Of a stretch of 64,000 nt of DNA, positions 42,563 through 51,372 are shown in pieces (positions within the stretch are counted from its first letter, which is position 1; each line of letters opens with the position of its first letter). The stretch is from Phycisphaerae bacterium (GTDB taxonomy: Bacteria > Planctomycetota > Phycisphaerae > Phycisphaerales > UBA1924). Below the pieces are notes generated by a model. The model ran no database searches and had not been told where the DNA came from. It was given only the letters and a program-made list of their open reading frames with translations. Position numbers and translations under genes: made by a program. The stretch is from contig JAUILU010000001.1 in the NCBI GenBank assembly GCA_030432905.1, positions 434,001-498,000 on the forward strand, read 5' to 3'.

Positions 42563-43240
42563 TTACGGAACGATCCAGCTGAGCGTTGTGACGTCACGCG
42601 GCTCGGCATCGAACTGCCCCTGGTAACCCACGGTCACCGTGATGCGGAGCGGGTAGTCGTCCACACCCCGGCCTCTAAAGTCACCCTCGGCGTCCTCGCT
42701 GTAGTCGGCGTCGAGCACCTCGGCATAGTCGAACGGGTGCACCTTCGTGACCGACACGGTCTGGACCCAGCCGAACTGGATCGCGTCGCCGCTGGAACGG
42801 TCAACCGAGTTGAGGATGTATTGATCCACAACATTGCCGCCGGCGTCGATCGGCCCTGGCATCTCGAGGTTCTGCAGGTCAGCGCCCGAGTAGATGAAGC
42901 TGATGCCGTCGAGATCATCGATGTCGTCGATATCGGTCGCGAGCACTTCACCCGGTTCAAGGCCCCAGCCGTAGACCGTCGCCGCGTCGTCGTCGACATC
43001 CAGCCCGGTGACCGGGTCGTGGCGAGGCAGGGTCCGTGTAAACTCACGGATCTCGTTGGCCAACAGCTCTGCGGTCGCGGTTCGCGATGACCACTCGTTG
43101 GCCACGGTGAACGCGCCGTACGAGTCGAACACCGCCGCCACACCGACCGTCACGATCACGAGCGTGAGCATGGTCTCGAGCAGTGTGAATCCGCGGCGCT
43201 TCGCGAGGCGCCGCCTTTGTCGTCGTCCGAAGGTGTGCAT
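42563..43240 (-). CDS. Prepilin-like protein (PilV/GspI-like)
   Basis: 225 residues from ATG 43240, chosen because GGAG lies 9 nt upstream; ATG 43255 has none. After a basic leader (GRRQRRRLAKRRG) comes FTLLETMLTLVIVTVGVAAVF, a prepilin peptidase site with Glu5. The globular part is acidic (DIDDIDDLDG and others). It sits between pilC and the giant PilX-like gene in the pilus operon. Minor pilin, probably PilV/GspI type judging by T-L-L-E-T-M-L-T. Confidence 0.86.
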   Translation of the reverse strand: MHTFGRRQRRRLAKRRGFTLLETMLTLVIVTVGVAAVFDSYGAFTVANEWSSRTATAELLANEIREFTRTLPRHDPVTGLDVDDDAATVYGWGLEPGEVLATDIDDIDDLDGISFIYSGADLQNLEMPGPIDAGGNVVDQYILNSVDRSSGDAIQFGWVQTVSVTKVHPFDYAEVLDADYSEDAEGDFRGRGVDDYPLRITVTVGYQGQFDAEPRDVTTLSWIVP

Positions 43241-43280
43241 CGGAATCGTCTCCATAAGCGGTCTTACCCTGACTATCGAA

Positions 43281-44507
43281 TTACTTCACGATCGCGGACA
43301 TCTTGAAGATCGGCAGAATGATGGCCATTGCGATGAAGCCAACGACTGCACCCATTACGATGATCATGATGGGCTCGATAAGACCGGTAACCGTCTTGAT
43401 CGCTTCACGCAGCCGCTTCTGGTAGTAGCCCGATACCTCGTCGAGAACCTCGCCGAGCTTACCGGAGTCCTCACCCGCGGCGATCATCTGCACCACACTC
43501 ATGGGCAGAAGCTTGGTCTTGCGCAGTGGCGCTGTCAGCTTCTTACCCTGCTTCACGCTCGAGTACACCGACTTCCACATGCCCTTGTAGAGCCTGTTGC
43601 CCGAGATGTCACCGGTGATGGCGATCGTGTCGAGCATCGGGACACCCGCGTTGATGAGCTGGCCCATCGTCTGCAGTGAGCGGCTGATGTACAACGCCCG
43701 GAACATGCCCTGGAGCACCGGGACACGGAGCTTCATCTTGTCAACAAAGAACCCGCCGACTTCGGTCTTGCCGAACGCAAACCCGCCGACACCCGCCGCC
43801 AGAACGCCGAGGCCAAGGTAGAGCTTCTTGGAAACGACGAACTCGGACAGACCCATGAGGAACTTGGTCGCCCAGGGCAGGATGTCTTCCTTGCCCTCGA
43901 ACACGACGTAGAACTTCGGGAGCACGAACGTCAGCAGGAAGACGGTCACAACAACCGCCATCGTGCCGATGACCGCCGGGTAGATCGCGGCACCGACGAC
44001 CATGCGCCGAGTTTCCATTTCCTGGTTGATGTAGGACGCGATTCGGTCCAGCATGTCACTGAACGAGCCCGACATCTCGGATGCGCGGACCATGTTGATG
44101 TACATCTTGCCGAACAGCTTGGGGTGCTTTGCCAGACCCTCAGAGAACTGCTTACCGGCTTCGACGTCGGATTTGAGTTCGAGCACGATCTTCTTGAATC
44201 GTGCGTGCTGGGTCTGCTCGGCGATGCCCTCGAGCGCGGAGCGGAGGTTGATACCCGCCCTCATCATGACCGCCAGCTGCGTCGTGAAGTCGAGCACGTG
44301 CGCGGTCTTGGGCTTGCCAGAGTTCAGCTCGGCAAGCTTCTGGAACAGCTGATCGCGGTCGATGCCGTTGGTCACCGGCGCGATGCTGCTGATCTTGAGG
44401 CCTTGGCCTCGCAGGATCGAAGCCGCCGCCTCAAGGCTTTCCGACGCGAGCACACCCGACTGGGCGTTGCCCGACGAATCGCGGACTGTGTATTTATAGT
44501 TGGCCAT
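43281..44507 (-). CDS. pilC: Type IV pilus/type II secretion platform protein PilC
   Basis: 408 residues, standard length. N-terminal Y-K-Y-T-V-R-D-S-S-G-N-A-Q-S-G then two GspF domains: the first with F-T-T-Q-L-A-V-M-M-R-A-G-I-N-L, the second with S-R-S-L-Q-T-M-G-Q-L-I-N-A-G-V-P-M-L, and a last transmembrane pair ending in I-L-P-I-F-K-M. It is the inner-membrane platform on which the pilus ATPase acts. GAGGAG upstream of ATG. It follows pilT by 26 bp. Confidence 0.96.
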   Translation of the reverse strand: MANYKYTVRDSSGNAQSGVLASESLEAAASILRGQGLKISSIAPVTNGIDRDQLFQKLAELNSGKPKTAHVLDFTTQLAVMMRAGINLRSALEGIAEQTQHARFKKIVLELKSDVEAGKQFSEGLAKHPKLFGKMYINMVRASEMSGSFSDMLDRIASYINQEMETRRMVVGAAIYPAVIGTMAVVVTVFLLTFVLPKFYVVFEGKEDILPWATKFLMGLSEFVVSKKLYLGLGVLAAGVGGFAFGKTEVGGFFVDKMKLRVPVLQGMFRALYISRSLQTMGQLINAGVPMLDTIAITGDISGNRLYKGMWKSVYSSVKQGKKLTAPLRKTKLLPMSVVQMIAAGEDSGKLGEVLDEVSGYYQKRLREAIKTVTGLIEPIMIIVMGAVVGFIAMAIILPIFKMSAIVK

Positions 44508-44533
44508 GATGCTCCTCGGTCTGCTATTCGGAC

Positions 44534-45589
44534 TCAGGCCGCCAGTTCACGCTCAAGCTTGTCGGGGTACGCGGCCTGTGCGATGGCGTCGTCGCGACCG
44601 ATCATGCCGTTGAAGTAGAGTTCTGCGATCGAGCTATCAAGGCTCTGCATGCCGAGGTTCCGGCTCGTCTCGATGACGTTGGGGATCTCGAACGTGCGTG
44701 CCTCGCGGATCAGGTTGCGGACCGCGGGAGTACACAGCAGGATCTCGCAGCCCGGGCACATGCCCGGCTTATCGATGCGGGTGAACAGCGTCTGAGAGAC
44801 CACGGCCTGTAGCGTATTGGCGAGCATGGCACGGATCTGGTTCTGCTGGTTCGCGGGGTACATATCGATGATTCGCTCGACCGTCTGCGACGCGTTGACG
44901 GTGTGAAGGGTCGAGAGAACCAAGTGACCGGTTTCAGCGGCGGTAATAGCGAGTGCCGTCGTGTCGAGGTCTCGCATTTCACCGACGAGCACGATGTCCG
45001 GGTCCTGACGCAGAGCGTGCTTAAGTCCCGAAGCAAAGGTCGGCATGTCGGCGCCGAGTTCGCGCTGCTCCACAACTGATTTGTCGCTCTCGAACGCGTA
45101 TTCGACCGGGTCCTCAAGCGTGATGATGTGCTTGCGGTACCGCTGGTTCATCGTCTGGATCATCGCGGCGAGCGTGGTGGTCTTACCAGAACCGGTGTCA
45201 CCCGTGACGAGCACGAGTCCACGCGGGAGGTAGGTCAGCCGGCCGATGACGTCGGGCAGGCCGAGGCTCGCAAGCGGCGGGACCTCGGTCTTGATGGTAC
45301 GAAGCGCGAAGCCGAGCGAGCCACGCTGCATGTGCGCGTTCACACGGTATCGGCCGATGCCCTCGACCTCGTACGAGAAGTCGAGGTCCTTGTTCTTGTC
45401 GAACTCTTTGACGAGCTCGCTTGCGACCATCTGCTGGAGGACCTTCCGCGCATCTTCCGGCGTGATGACATCGAATTCCATCGCGGTCATGACGCGGTGA
45501 ACCCGCATCATGGGCTTGTGCCCGGAGACGAGGTGAATATCCGACGCGTCCGCATCGAAGGCGGCCTGAAGTACTCTTTTAAGATCCAC
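44534..45589 (-). CDS. pilT: Type IV pilus retraction ATPase PilT
   Basis: 351 residues from GTG 45589 with GGAGG 8 nt upstream. Walker A GDTGSGKT (130-137), Asp box ITLEDPVE, Walker B LVGEMRDLDT, His box L-S-T-L-H-T and the PilT-specific AIRNLIRE motif as AVRNLIRE. PilT depolymerises pili. No PilB/GspE extension ATPase is in the window, so assembly power must come from elsewhere or this enzyme has a broader role. A stable hairpin abuts the ribosome site (45603-45622). Confidence 0.97.
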   Translation of the reverse strand: MDLKRVLQAAFDADASDIHLVSGHKPMMRVHRVMTAMEFDVITPEDARKVLQQMVASELVKEFDKNKDLDFSYEVEGIGRYRVNAHMQRGSLGFALRTIKTEVPPLASLGLPDVIGRLTYLPRGLVLVTGDTGSGKTTTLAAMIQTMNQRYRKHIITLEDPVEYAFESDKSVVEQRELGADMPTFASGLKHALRQDPDIVLVGEMRDLDTTALAITAAETGHLVLSTLHTVNASQTVERIIDMYPANQQNQIRAMLANTLQAVVSQTLFTRIDKPGMCPGCEILLCTPAVRNLIREARTFEIPNVIETSRNLGMQSLDSSIAELYFNGMIGRDDAIAQAAYPDKLERELAA

Positions 45590-45602
45590 GGTTTGATCCT
45601 CC

Positions 45603-45622
45603 GACGAGCCGGCTTGCTCGTC
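45603..45622 (-). promoter_or_regulatory. Hairpin directly upstream of the pilT ribosome site
   Basis: GACGAGC - 6-nt loop - GCTCGTC forms a perfect 7-bp stem whose 3' end touches the GGAGG of pilT at 45598-45602. No T-run follows, so it is not a terminator; it could stabilise the mRNA or gate translation. Confidence 0.45.
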
Positions 45623-45769
45623 AGTTCGAAGATCGGTCCATGGACTGGCCCGGTTGATGGGGGAAGGCAGCCAAGAAGGCCCGCCTGCTCCGAACGCTCC
45701 ACCGGCAACGCCTGAGACGGATGAGCAGGCGCACCCTTGATATCAGTGGAGACGCACCAAGTGATCGGA

Positions 45770-46225
45770 CTACACGATCGATTCTCGGGCCTGCACCGCG
45801 AGCTGGTCGGCGCGTTCGTTCTCGGGGTGACCGTCGTGGCCTCGGATCCAGTGCGTGCGGAGATCGTGCTTGTTCGCAAGCTCGTCGAGCTGCTTCCAGA
45901 GTTCGACGTTTTTCACCGGCTTCTTATCGGCCGTCTTCCATCCCCGCCGCTTCCACGAGTGGATCCACTCCTTGAGTCCCTTGAGGACGTACTGTGAGTC
46001 CGAATACAGCTCGACGATCGAGGGCTTGCTGAGCATCTTGAGCCCCTCGATGACAGCCATGAGTTCCATGCGGTTGTTGGTTGTGGATTTCTCCGCGCCG
46101 GAACGCTCGGCTTCCTTGCCGGTCGCCGGGTGCCGCATAATCAGCCCCCAGCCGCCCGGGCCCGGGTTGCCCGAGCAGGCGCCGTCGGTGAACAGATGCA
46201 CAGTTGGTTTCTTCTCGTCTGACAC
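45770..46225 (-). CDS. rnhA: Ribonuclease HI
   Basis: 151 residues from GTG 46225 (AGGAG 7 nt upstream). Catalytic carboxylates D ([16 protein letters not shown]), E (NRMELMAV), D (YSDSQYV) and the final D (NERADQLA), with the His loop R-G-H-D-G-H-P-E-N. The basic protrusion [13 protein letters not shown] matches E. coli RNase HI. It removes RNA from RNA-DNA hybrids. Divergent from purL; the 5' ends are about 90 bp apart. Confidence 0.97.
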   Translation of the reverse strand: MSDEKKPTVHLFTDGACSGNPGPGGWGLIMRHPATGKEAERSGAEKSTTNNRMELMAVIEGLKMLSKPSIVELYSDSQYVLKGLKEWIHSWKRRGWKTADKKPVKNVELWKQLDELANKHDLRTHWIRGHDGHPENERADQLAVQARESIV

Positions 46226-46302
46226 TCGGCGCTCCTCGTGGGACAACTCTACGGCGGTGCACATTCACATTCCGCGATGGTTACTCGGGCGAGGCCAGCT
46301 CC

Positions 46303-46308
46303 TACCAT
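46303..46308 (+). promoter_or_regulatory. Candidate -10 element of purL
   Basis: TACCAT (4 of 6) ends 6 nt before ATG 46315; no ribosome site between. It fits the leaderless pattern of the window. Confidence 0.4.
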
Positions 46309-46314
46309 CGCGCC

Positions 46315-49300
46315 ATGAGCACGTCCGATACCCTCGCCATCGCATCTGTCCACCGCATCGTCGTCCAGAAGAAGCCGGGAGCGCCAGATCCAGAGGCCCA
46401 ATCTCTGCTCCGCGAAGCCGAGACGCTCGGGACGAAGCTCACCGGCGCGAAGACCTCGCGCGTTTATCTTCTCCAGGCGGAACTGACAGACGAACAGCTC
46501 GCATCGATCACGGACGAGCTTCTGGTCAACCCGGTACTTGAAATTGCGAGCAGCGACGAATCCGCCGAAGGCGTGGTCGTCGAAGTCCACCCGCTGCCGG
46601 GCGTGATGGACCCGGTCGCGCAGTCCGTCGCCACTGCGGTAGAAGTACTCACCGGCAGCAGACCCGCGGTCCAGACGGCGCACAGGTACGAACTCGCAGG
46701 CGTCACACAAGACCAGGCCCACGCGCTCGCGGAGCGGCTGCTCGCCAACACCGTCGTCAATCACATCCACGACGGCTCGTACCACCCCGACTCGCTCCCG
46801 ACCGGCTCGGACACAGCGTTCGAATTGACTTACGTCCCGATCCGCGACCTCGACGACGCGGCCCTCGAAGTCCTCAGCCGAGACGGGCACCTCTTCCTCG
46901 ATCTGCACGAGATGCAAGCGATACGTGCCAAGTACCAGGAGCTCGGCCGCGAGCCGACAGACATCGAGCTCGAAACACTCGCCCAGACTTGGAGCGAGCA
47001 CTGCGTCCATAAAACGCTCAAGAGCACCGTCCACTACACAGGCCCAGAGGTCGACACGATCGACTGGTCGAACCGCCCGGGCCACGTCGTCAACGACGAC
47101 GGCTCTATCACGATCAACAACCTGCTCAAGTCCACCGTCGCCGCCGCCACGTTCGAGCTGATTGAAGAGGGCCTCGATTGGACGCTCTCGGTCTTTGTTG
47201 ACAACGCGGGCATCATCGAGTTCGACGACAACCACGCCGTGTGCATTAAGGTCGAGACGCACAACCACCCGTCGGCGATCGAGCCCTACGGCGGGGCCGC
47301 GACGGGCATCGGCGGGTGCATCCGCGACATCATGGGCACGGGCCTTGCCGCTAAGCCGATTGCGAGTACGGATGTGTTCTGCGTTGCTCCCACAGAATTG
47401 CGCGACCGTGTTTACATCTCCCCACCAGCAGATTTCAAGCACTCTTGGATTGCGTCTGCGATCACAATGATGCTCGACGGCGACGCTGTTTACACAGCAC
47501 GCCTCGGAGAAAGACGAGCTGACGGCAAAGTTGAGATGCTTGTTTACCGTGGGCAGCGCCAATCTGATGGTCATAAGCAGTTCGAAGATTCGCCGCTAAA
47601 CACACAAACTTGGTTCCCGACTCTTCTCGCTGCATACGAAAAAGAGAGAACTCAATCACCGGATTCTCAAATCGAGAAACCGGAAATTATTGCCGGTCTC
47701 CCCGACGGCTGCCTCCCGCCTGACCGCGTCCTCAAGCAGGTCGTTGGCGGAGTCCGCGACTATGGCAACCGCATGGGCATCCCAACCGTCAACGGCGCGG
47801 TCTGGTTCGACGAGCGATACGTCGGAAACCCGCTTGTGTATTGCGGCTGCATCGGGGTCATGCCGAGAGACATGATCGAGGGTGACGCGAAACCCGGCGA
47901 TCTGATCGTCGCGCTCGGCGGGCGAACTGGACGCGACGGCATCCACGGCGCGACCTTCAGTTCCGCCGAGCTCACCGACACACACGCCGACGAATTCAGC
48001 CACGCGGTGCAGATCGGAAACGCCATCGAAGAGAAACGCGTGCTCGACGCCACGCTGCGGGCGCGCGACGCCAAGGGCGGCCCGCTGTTCTCCTCGGTCA
48101 CCGATTGCGGCGCGGGCGGGTTCAGCTCCGCTGTCGGCGAGATGGGCGAGAAAGTCGGCGCCGTGGTTCACCTCGAGAACGCGCCGCTCAAGTACACGGG
48201 CCTGACGTACTCCGAGATCTGGATCAGCGAAGCACAGGAACGCATGGTCTTCGCGGTCGCGAAGGAGAACATCGACGCGTTCCAGGCCATCTGCGATGAG
48301 GAGCATGTTGAGCTTGCGATCCTCGGCGAGTTCGGCAACTTCAACGACGCCAACGAGCCAGAGCTTGTGCTCAACTACCTCGGCAACGAAGTCGGCAGGC
48401 TCCCTATGCCGTTCATGCACGACGGCATCCCGACTCCAACACGCACCGCAATCTGGACGAGCCCGACTCGCCCAGACGCAAATTCAAACCGTGGCGAACA
48501 GCCATCGATCAAGGATGCCCTGCTTCGCCTCCTCGCCCACCCCAACATCGCGAGCAAACGCTCGATCATCCGCCAATACGACCATGAGGTGCAGGGCAAT
48601 GTTGTGCTCAAGCCGCTCGTCGGTCCGGGCGGCGAGGGACCGGGCGACGCCGCGGTGATCGAGCCCGTGCCCGGCTCGGGTAAGGGCCTTGCGATCGGTT
48701 GCGGCTTGGCAACGAACATCGGCGACCCGCTGCTCGGCGGCGACCCGTACCAGATGACGCTCGCAGCGATCGACGAGTGCGTCCGCAACCTCGTCTGCGT
48801 CGGCGCGAACCCGGACCGTATCGCGATCCTCGACAACTTCTGCTGGCCAAGCTGCAAGAAGCCTGAGAACCTGGCCTCGCTTGTCCGCGCTGCCGAGGGC
48901 TGCTACGACGGCGCCAAGGCGTACAAGACGCCGTTTGTCTCGGGCAAGGACTCGCTCAACAACCAGTTTACAACCAACGACGGCAGGACCATCGAAATCC
49001 CGCCAACGTTGTTGATCACAGGCATGGGCATCGTCGAAGACGTAAACACGTGCATCACGATGGACGCGAAGCAGAGCGGCAACGTTCTGGCGTATCTCCA
49101 CAACAATGCCGAAACAGATTCGCTCGCTGGTTCGCACTTCGAGCAGCTCTTCGGCGCTACCGACGGCACGATGCCTTCGCTCGATCTCACAAAGGGACCG
49201 GCCGCGGCCAAGCTTGTGCACTCGCTGATCGCTAGCGGCTCGATCAACTCGGCGCACGACGTTTCCGACGGCGGCCTGCTCGTCGCCGTCGCAGAGATGC

Positions 49301-49560
49301 TGATTGCTGCCGAAAGCGAAATCGGTGCTGCACTCAACGTATCAGAAGCCCCGGCGATGCTCTTCGCGGAGCCGCCGAGCGGCTACGTGCTGGAAATGAA
49401 TGCAAACGACCTCGAAGCCGCGACCAAGCAGGCTGAGCCCATTGGGATGAGCCTCACCAAGGTTGCCACGCTCAACACGTCGGGCGTGCTCATCAGCGAC
49501 TCGATGGAGATCGGTGTGGACGAACTGACCAAAGCCTGGCTGGGCAAGGTCAACGCATAG
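46315..49560 (+). CDS. purL: Phosphoribosylformylglycinamidine synthase, PurS-PurS-PurL fusion
   Basis: 1081 residues from ATG 46315. Residues about 12-80 match the PurS pattern (V-H-R-I-V-V-Q-K-K-P-G-A-P-D-P-E ... L-L-V-N-P-V-L-E) and about 87-155 match it again (V-V-V-E-V-H-P-L-P-G-V-M-D-P ... L-L-A-N-T-V-V). The PurL core follows with T-W-S-E-H-C-V-H-K, V-K-V-E-T-H-N-H-P-S-A-I-E-P-Y-G-G-A-A-T-G and D-C-G-A-G-G-F-S-S-A and the second ATP-binding half. No class I glutaminase (PurQ) domain is present at the C-terminus and no purQ lies nearby. It converts FGAR to FGAM in purine synthesis. Confidence 0.93.
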   Translation: MSTSDTLAIASVHRIVVQKKPGAPDPEAQSLLREAETLGTKLTGAKTSRVYLLQAELTDEQLASITDELLVNPVLEIASSDESAEGVVVEVHPLPGVMDPVAQSVATAVEVLTGSRPAVQTAHRYELAGVTQDQAHALAERLLANTVVNHIHDGSYHPDSLPTGSDTAFELTYVPIRDLDDAALEVLSRDGHLFLDLHEMQAIRAKYQELGREPTDIELETLAQTWSEHCVHKTLKSTVHYTGPEVDTIDWSNRPGHVVNDDGSITINNLLKSTVAAATFELIEEGLDWTLSVFVDNAGIIEFDDNHAVCIKVETHNHPSAIEPYGGAATGIGGCIRDIMGTGLAAKPIASTDVFCVAPTELRDRVYISPPADFKHSWIASAITMMLDGDAVYTARLGERRADGKVEMLVYRGQRQSDGHKQFEDSPLNTQTWFPTLLAAYEKERTQSPDSQIEKPEIIAGLPDGCLPPDRVLKQVVGGVRDYGNRMGIPTVNGAVWFDERYVGNPLVYCGCIGVMPRDMIEGDAKPGDLIVALGGRTGRDGIHGATFSSAELTDTHADEFSHAVQIGNAIEEKRVLDATLRARDAKGGPLFSSVTDCGAGGFSSAVGEMGEKVGAVVHLENAPLKYTGLTYSEIWISEAQERMVFAVAKENIDAFQAICDEEHVELAILGEFGNFNDANEPELVLNYLGNEVGRLPMPFMHDGIPTPTRTAIWTSPTRPDANSNRGEQPSIKDALLRLLAHPNIASKRSIIRQYDHEVQGNVVLKPLVGPGGEGPGDAAVIEPVPGSGKGLAIGCGLATNIGDPLLGGDPYQMTLAAIDECVRNLVCVGANPDRIAILDNFCWPSCKKPENLASLVRAAEGCYDGAKAYKTPFVSGKDSLNNQFTTNDGRTIEIPPTLLITGMGIVEDVNTCITMDAKQSGNVLAYLHNNAETDSLAGSHFEQLFGATDGTMPSLDLTKGPAAAKLVHSLIASGSINSAHDVSDGGLLVAVAEMLIAAESEIGAALNVSEAPAMLFAEPPSGYVLEMNANDLEAATKQAEPIGMSLTKVATLNTSGVLISDSMEIGVDELTKAWLGKVNA

Positions 49561-49566
49561 GCACGC

Positions 49567-50433
49567 TTATCGAGCCGATGTGCCGGGTTCCCAGTCGGGC
49601 CTGTTGCGCTGGCGGGCGTAGTCGGACCAGATGCGCCGGTCGCGGAGCTCTTCATCGCTGACCATGCCGCTGTGCCCGTCAAAGAAACCGACCACCGCCT
49701 TGCTGTTGTAGCGAGGGTGAGCGAAGTTGTATTGGTCACCGGGCGTGTTTGGCGTCCACGGGTCAGCATTGAGCGGCGGAGGAGACGCGATGGCGTACCC
49801 CTCGGCTTCCTGGCCTCCGAACGAGCCGTACGCAGAAACAAACACAAGAAGCTCCGACGGCACAAGCGGATCGGTGATGCGTTTGACGTACCGACCCGGC
49901 TTGAAGATGTTGTTGTAGTTCACGAGGGTGGTGTTGCTGTTGCCGCCGAGATTGTTGGCGTTGTACGCGAACGACGGGAAGACGCTGACCTGGTAGTTCC
50001 ACATGAATTGGTCAGCGTTGTTCTCGGGAAGCACATCGTCGAGTCGCTTGGCCGCCTCGTTGACGTGTGTCGCCCCGCGCCACGCGTGGTCTAGGTACGG
50101 ACCGAGCCAGAGCGGGTAACGGTTGACCAGGAGTGAGTGAGTGATCTGCTCGCCCCACTGGTCCTTGAGATCAATCTCTGCGAGAAGTTCATCCTCACGC
50201 GGGTCGCGGCCGCCGCCGTAACCAGCTCGCAAGACAAGACCATCGTTGTCGTTGGCGTACAGGTGGTACACCTGCATCAGGTTGCGCGTAGCGGCCAGTT
50301 CGACACACTTGCGCGCCTGCTCACGAGCCTTGCCCAGCGCGGGCAAGAGGATGCCGATCAGCAGCGCGATGATCGCGATCACAACCAGCAGCTCGATCAG
50401 TGTAAACGCGCGATCCTTGCGTGCGTGGCTCAT
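49567..50433 (-). CDS. Pseudopilin-like protein paired with a dockerin-tailed protein
   Basis: 288 residues. Prepilin signal [26 protein letters not shown], then [10 protein letters not shown] and a globular domain; the C-terminus has F-F-D-G-H-S-G-M-V, the DG-H end of the H-x(n)-DG motif. Only 1 bp separates it from the dockerin-tailed gene upstream on the same strand, so both are made together. Family membership is clear; the secretion system served is not. Confidence 0.87.
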   Translation of the reverse strand: MSHARKDRAFTLIELLVVIAIIALLIGILLPALGKAREQARKCVELAATRNLMQVYHLYANDNDGLVLRAGYGGGRDPREDELLAEIDLKDQWGEQITHSLLVNRYPLWLGPYLDHAWRGATHVNEAAKRLDDVLPENNADQFMWNYQVSVFPSFAYNANNLGGNSNTTLVNYNNIFKPGRYVKRITDPLVPSELLVFVSAYGSFGGQEAEGYAIASPPPLNADPWTPNTPGDQYNFAHPRYNSKAVVGFFDGHSGMVSDEELRDRRIWSDYARQRNRPDWEPGTSAR

Positions 50434-50434
50434 C

Positions 50435-51205
50435 TCAGCACCCGTTGTTGTAGTTGGTGATCCAAGCCGAGAAGTCCGTCGGCGTACACGCGCCGTCGCC
50501 GTTCTGGTCGCAGCCTGGGGCGTTCGTGTTGTACGCGCCGATCCACGCGGAGAAATCGGTCGGTGTTACTTCGCCGTCGCCGTTGACGTCGGCGAGGCAG
50601 TTTGTCGCCGCGGACGAGAACGAATCAACCGCAACGCTATCAAGGCTCAGCGATTCCCCATCAGCCACAAACGTGATGACCGAGGTGCCCGTAGCCGGGA
50701 CTTCAAATCTCCAGAGCGTTACCACGAGCGAACCGCCGCCGATGCCATCCGGTCCGAGGAACAAGCGGTAGAGCTCTTCGGTATCGACCGGTGCTTCTCC
50801 GTTGCACTCGATCGTTGCGGGATCAATCTCTCGGCCCTGTGTCTTGGTTTGCAGGAGCACGGTTGTTGTGCCGCCCTCGATCGGTTCTGCCGGCGTCACA
50901 ATCTCGAATTCGAGGATGCCGCCGAACGAATAGATGTTGCCTGTGCTGGTGACAAAGCTGCCGCCGGTCGTTTCGGTGCAGGTCGGATCTGCCCAGCCAG
51001 CGGGCAGCGGGTTTGGCAGAGCCGCGACGTCCGGTGCATTAGGGCCTGACGAGGAGGTGAAGTCGTCCCACTCGAAATACGAGGTCGCTTCGTCGCCCCG
51101 CTGCCAGCCGTAGCTGTCTGGCGTGACGAAATTCTGGGCCGACACCGACGAAGTCAGAGCTGCGACAGCAGCGATTGATCCGATCCGGAACGAGGCAGAG
51201 GCCAT
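50435..51205 (-). CDS. Exported protein with two dockerin-like repeats and Gly-Cys end
   Basis: 256 residues from ATG 51205 (GGAG 9 nt upstream). Signal peptide to V-S-A-Q (about 24). The middle is a beta-sandwich-like region with four cysteines. The end has two repeats, [20 protein letters not shown] and [20 protein letters not shown], each a D-x-N-x-D-G calcium loop plus helix, and closes N-Y-N-N-G-C. This tail type is typical of Phycisphaerae exported proteins and is thought to be a sorting or anchoring domain. It is co-transcribed with the pseudopilin downstream. Confidence 0.85.
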   Translation of the reverse strand: MASASFRIGSIAAVAALTSSVSAQNFVTPDSYGWQRGDEATSYFEWDDFTSSSGPNAPDVAALPNPLPAGWADPTCTETTGGSFVTSTGNIYSFGGILEFEIVTPAEPIEGGTTTVLLQTKTQGREIDPATIECNGEAPVDTEELYRLFLGPDGIGGGSLVVTLWRFEVPATGTSVITFVADGESLSLDSVAVDSFSSAATNCLADVNGDGEVTPTDFSAWIGAYNTNAPGCDQNGDGACTPTDFSAWITNYNNGC

Positions 51206-51372
51206 GGGCAAGCTCCACGTGCTGAGAGTGCTGTTTCTTCATGCAAAGCGGGATCTTTTCCGGCTCGGCAAGCGACGATATTGCCACTGAGACTCAATCT
51301 CAACTAACCGACGACCAAAGAATCGCACTTTTTGGTATCGAGAAGCCGGTTTTGGGGATTGCCTGCTGGGGC

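Noticed and set aside
46249..47574. 441-codon minus-strand frame
   Set aside because: Antisense to purL, Val/Arg-rich and without motif.
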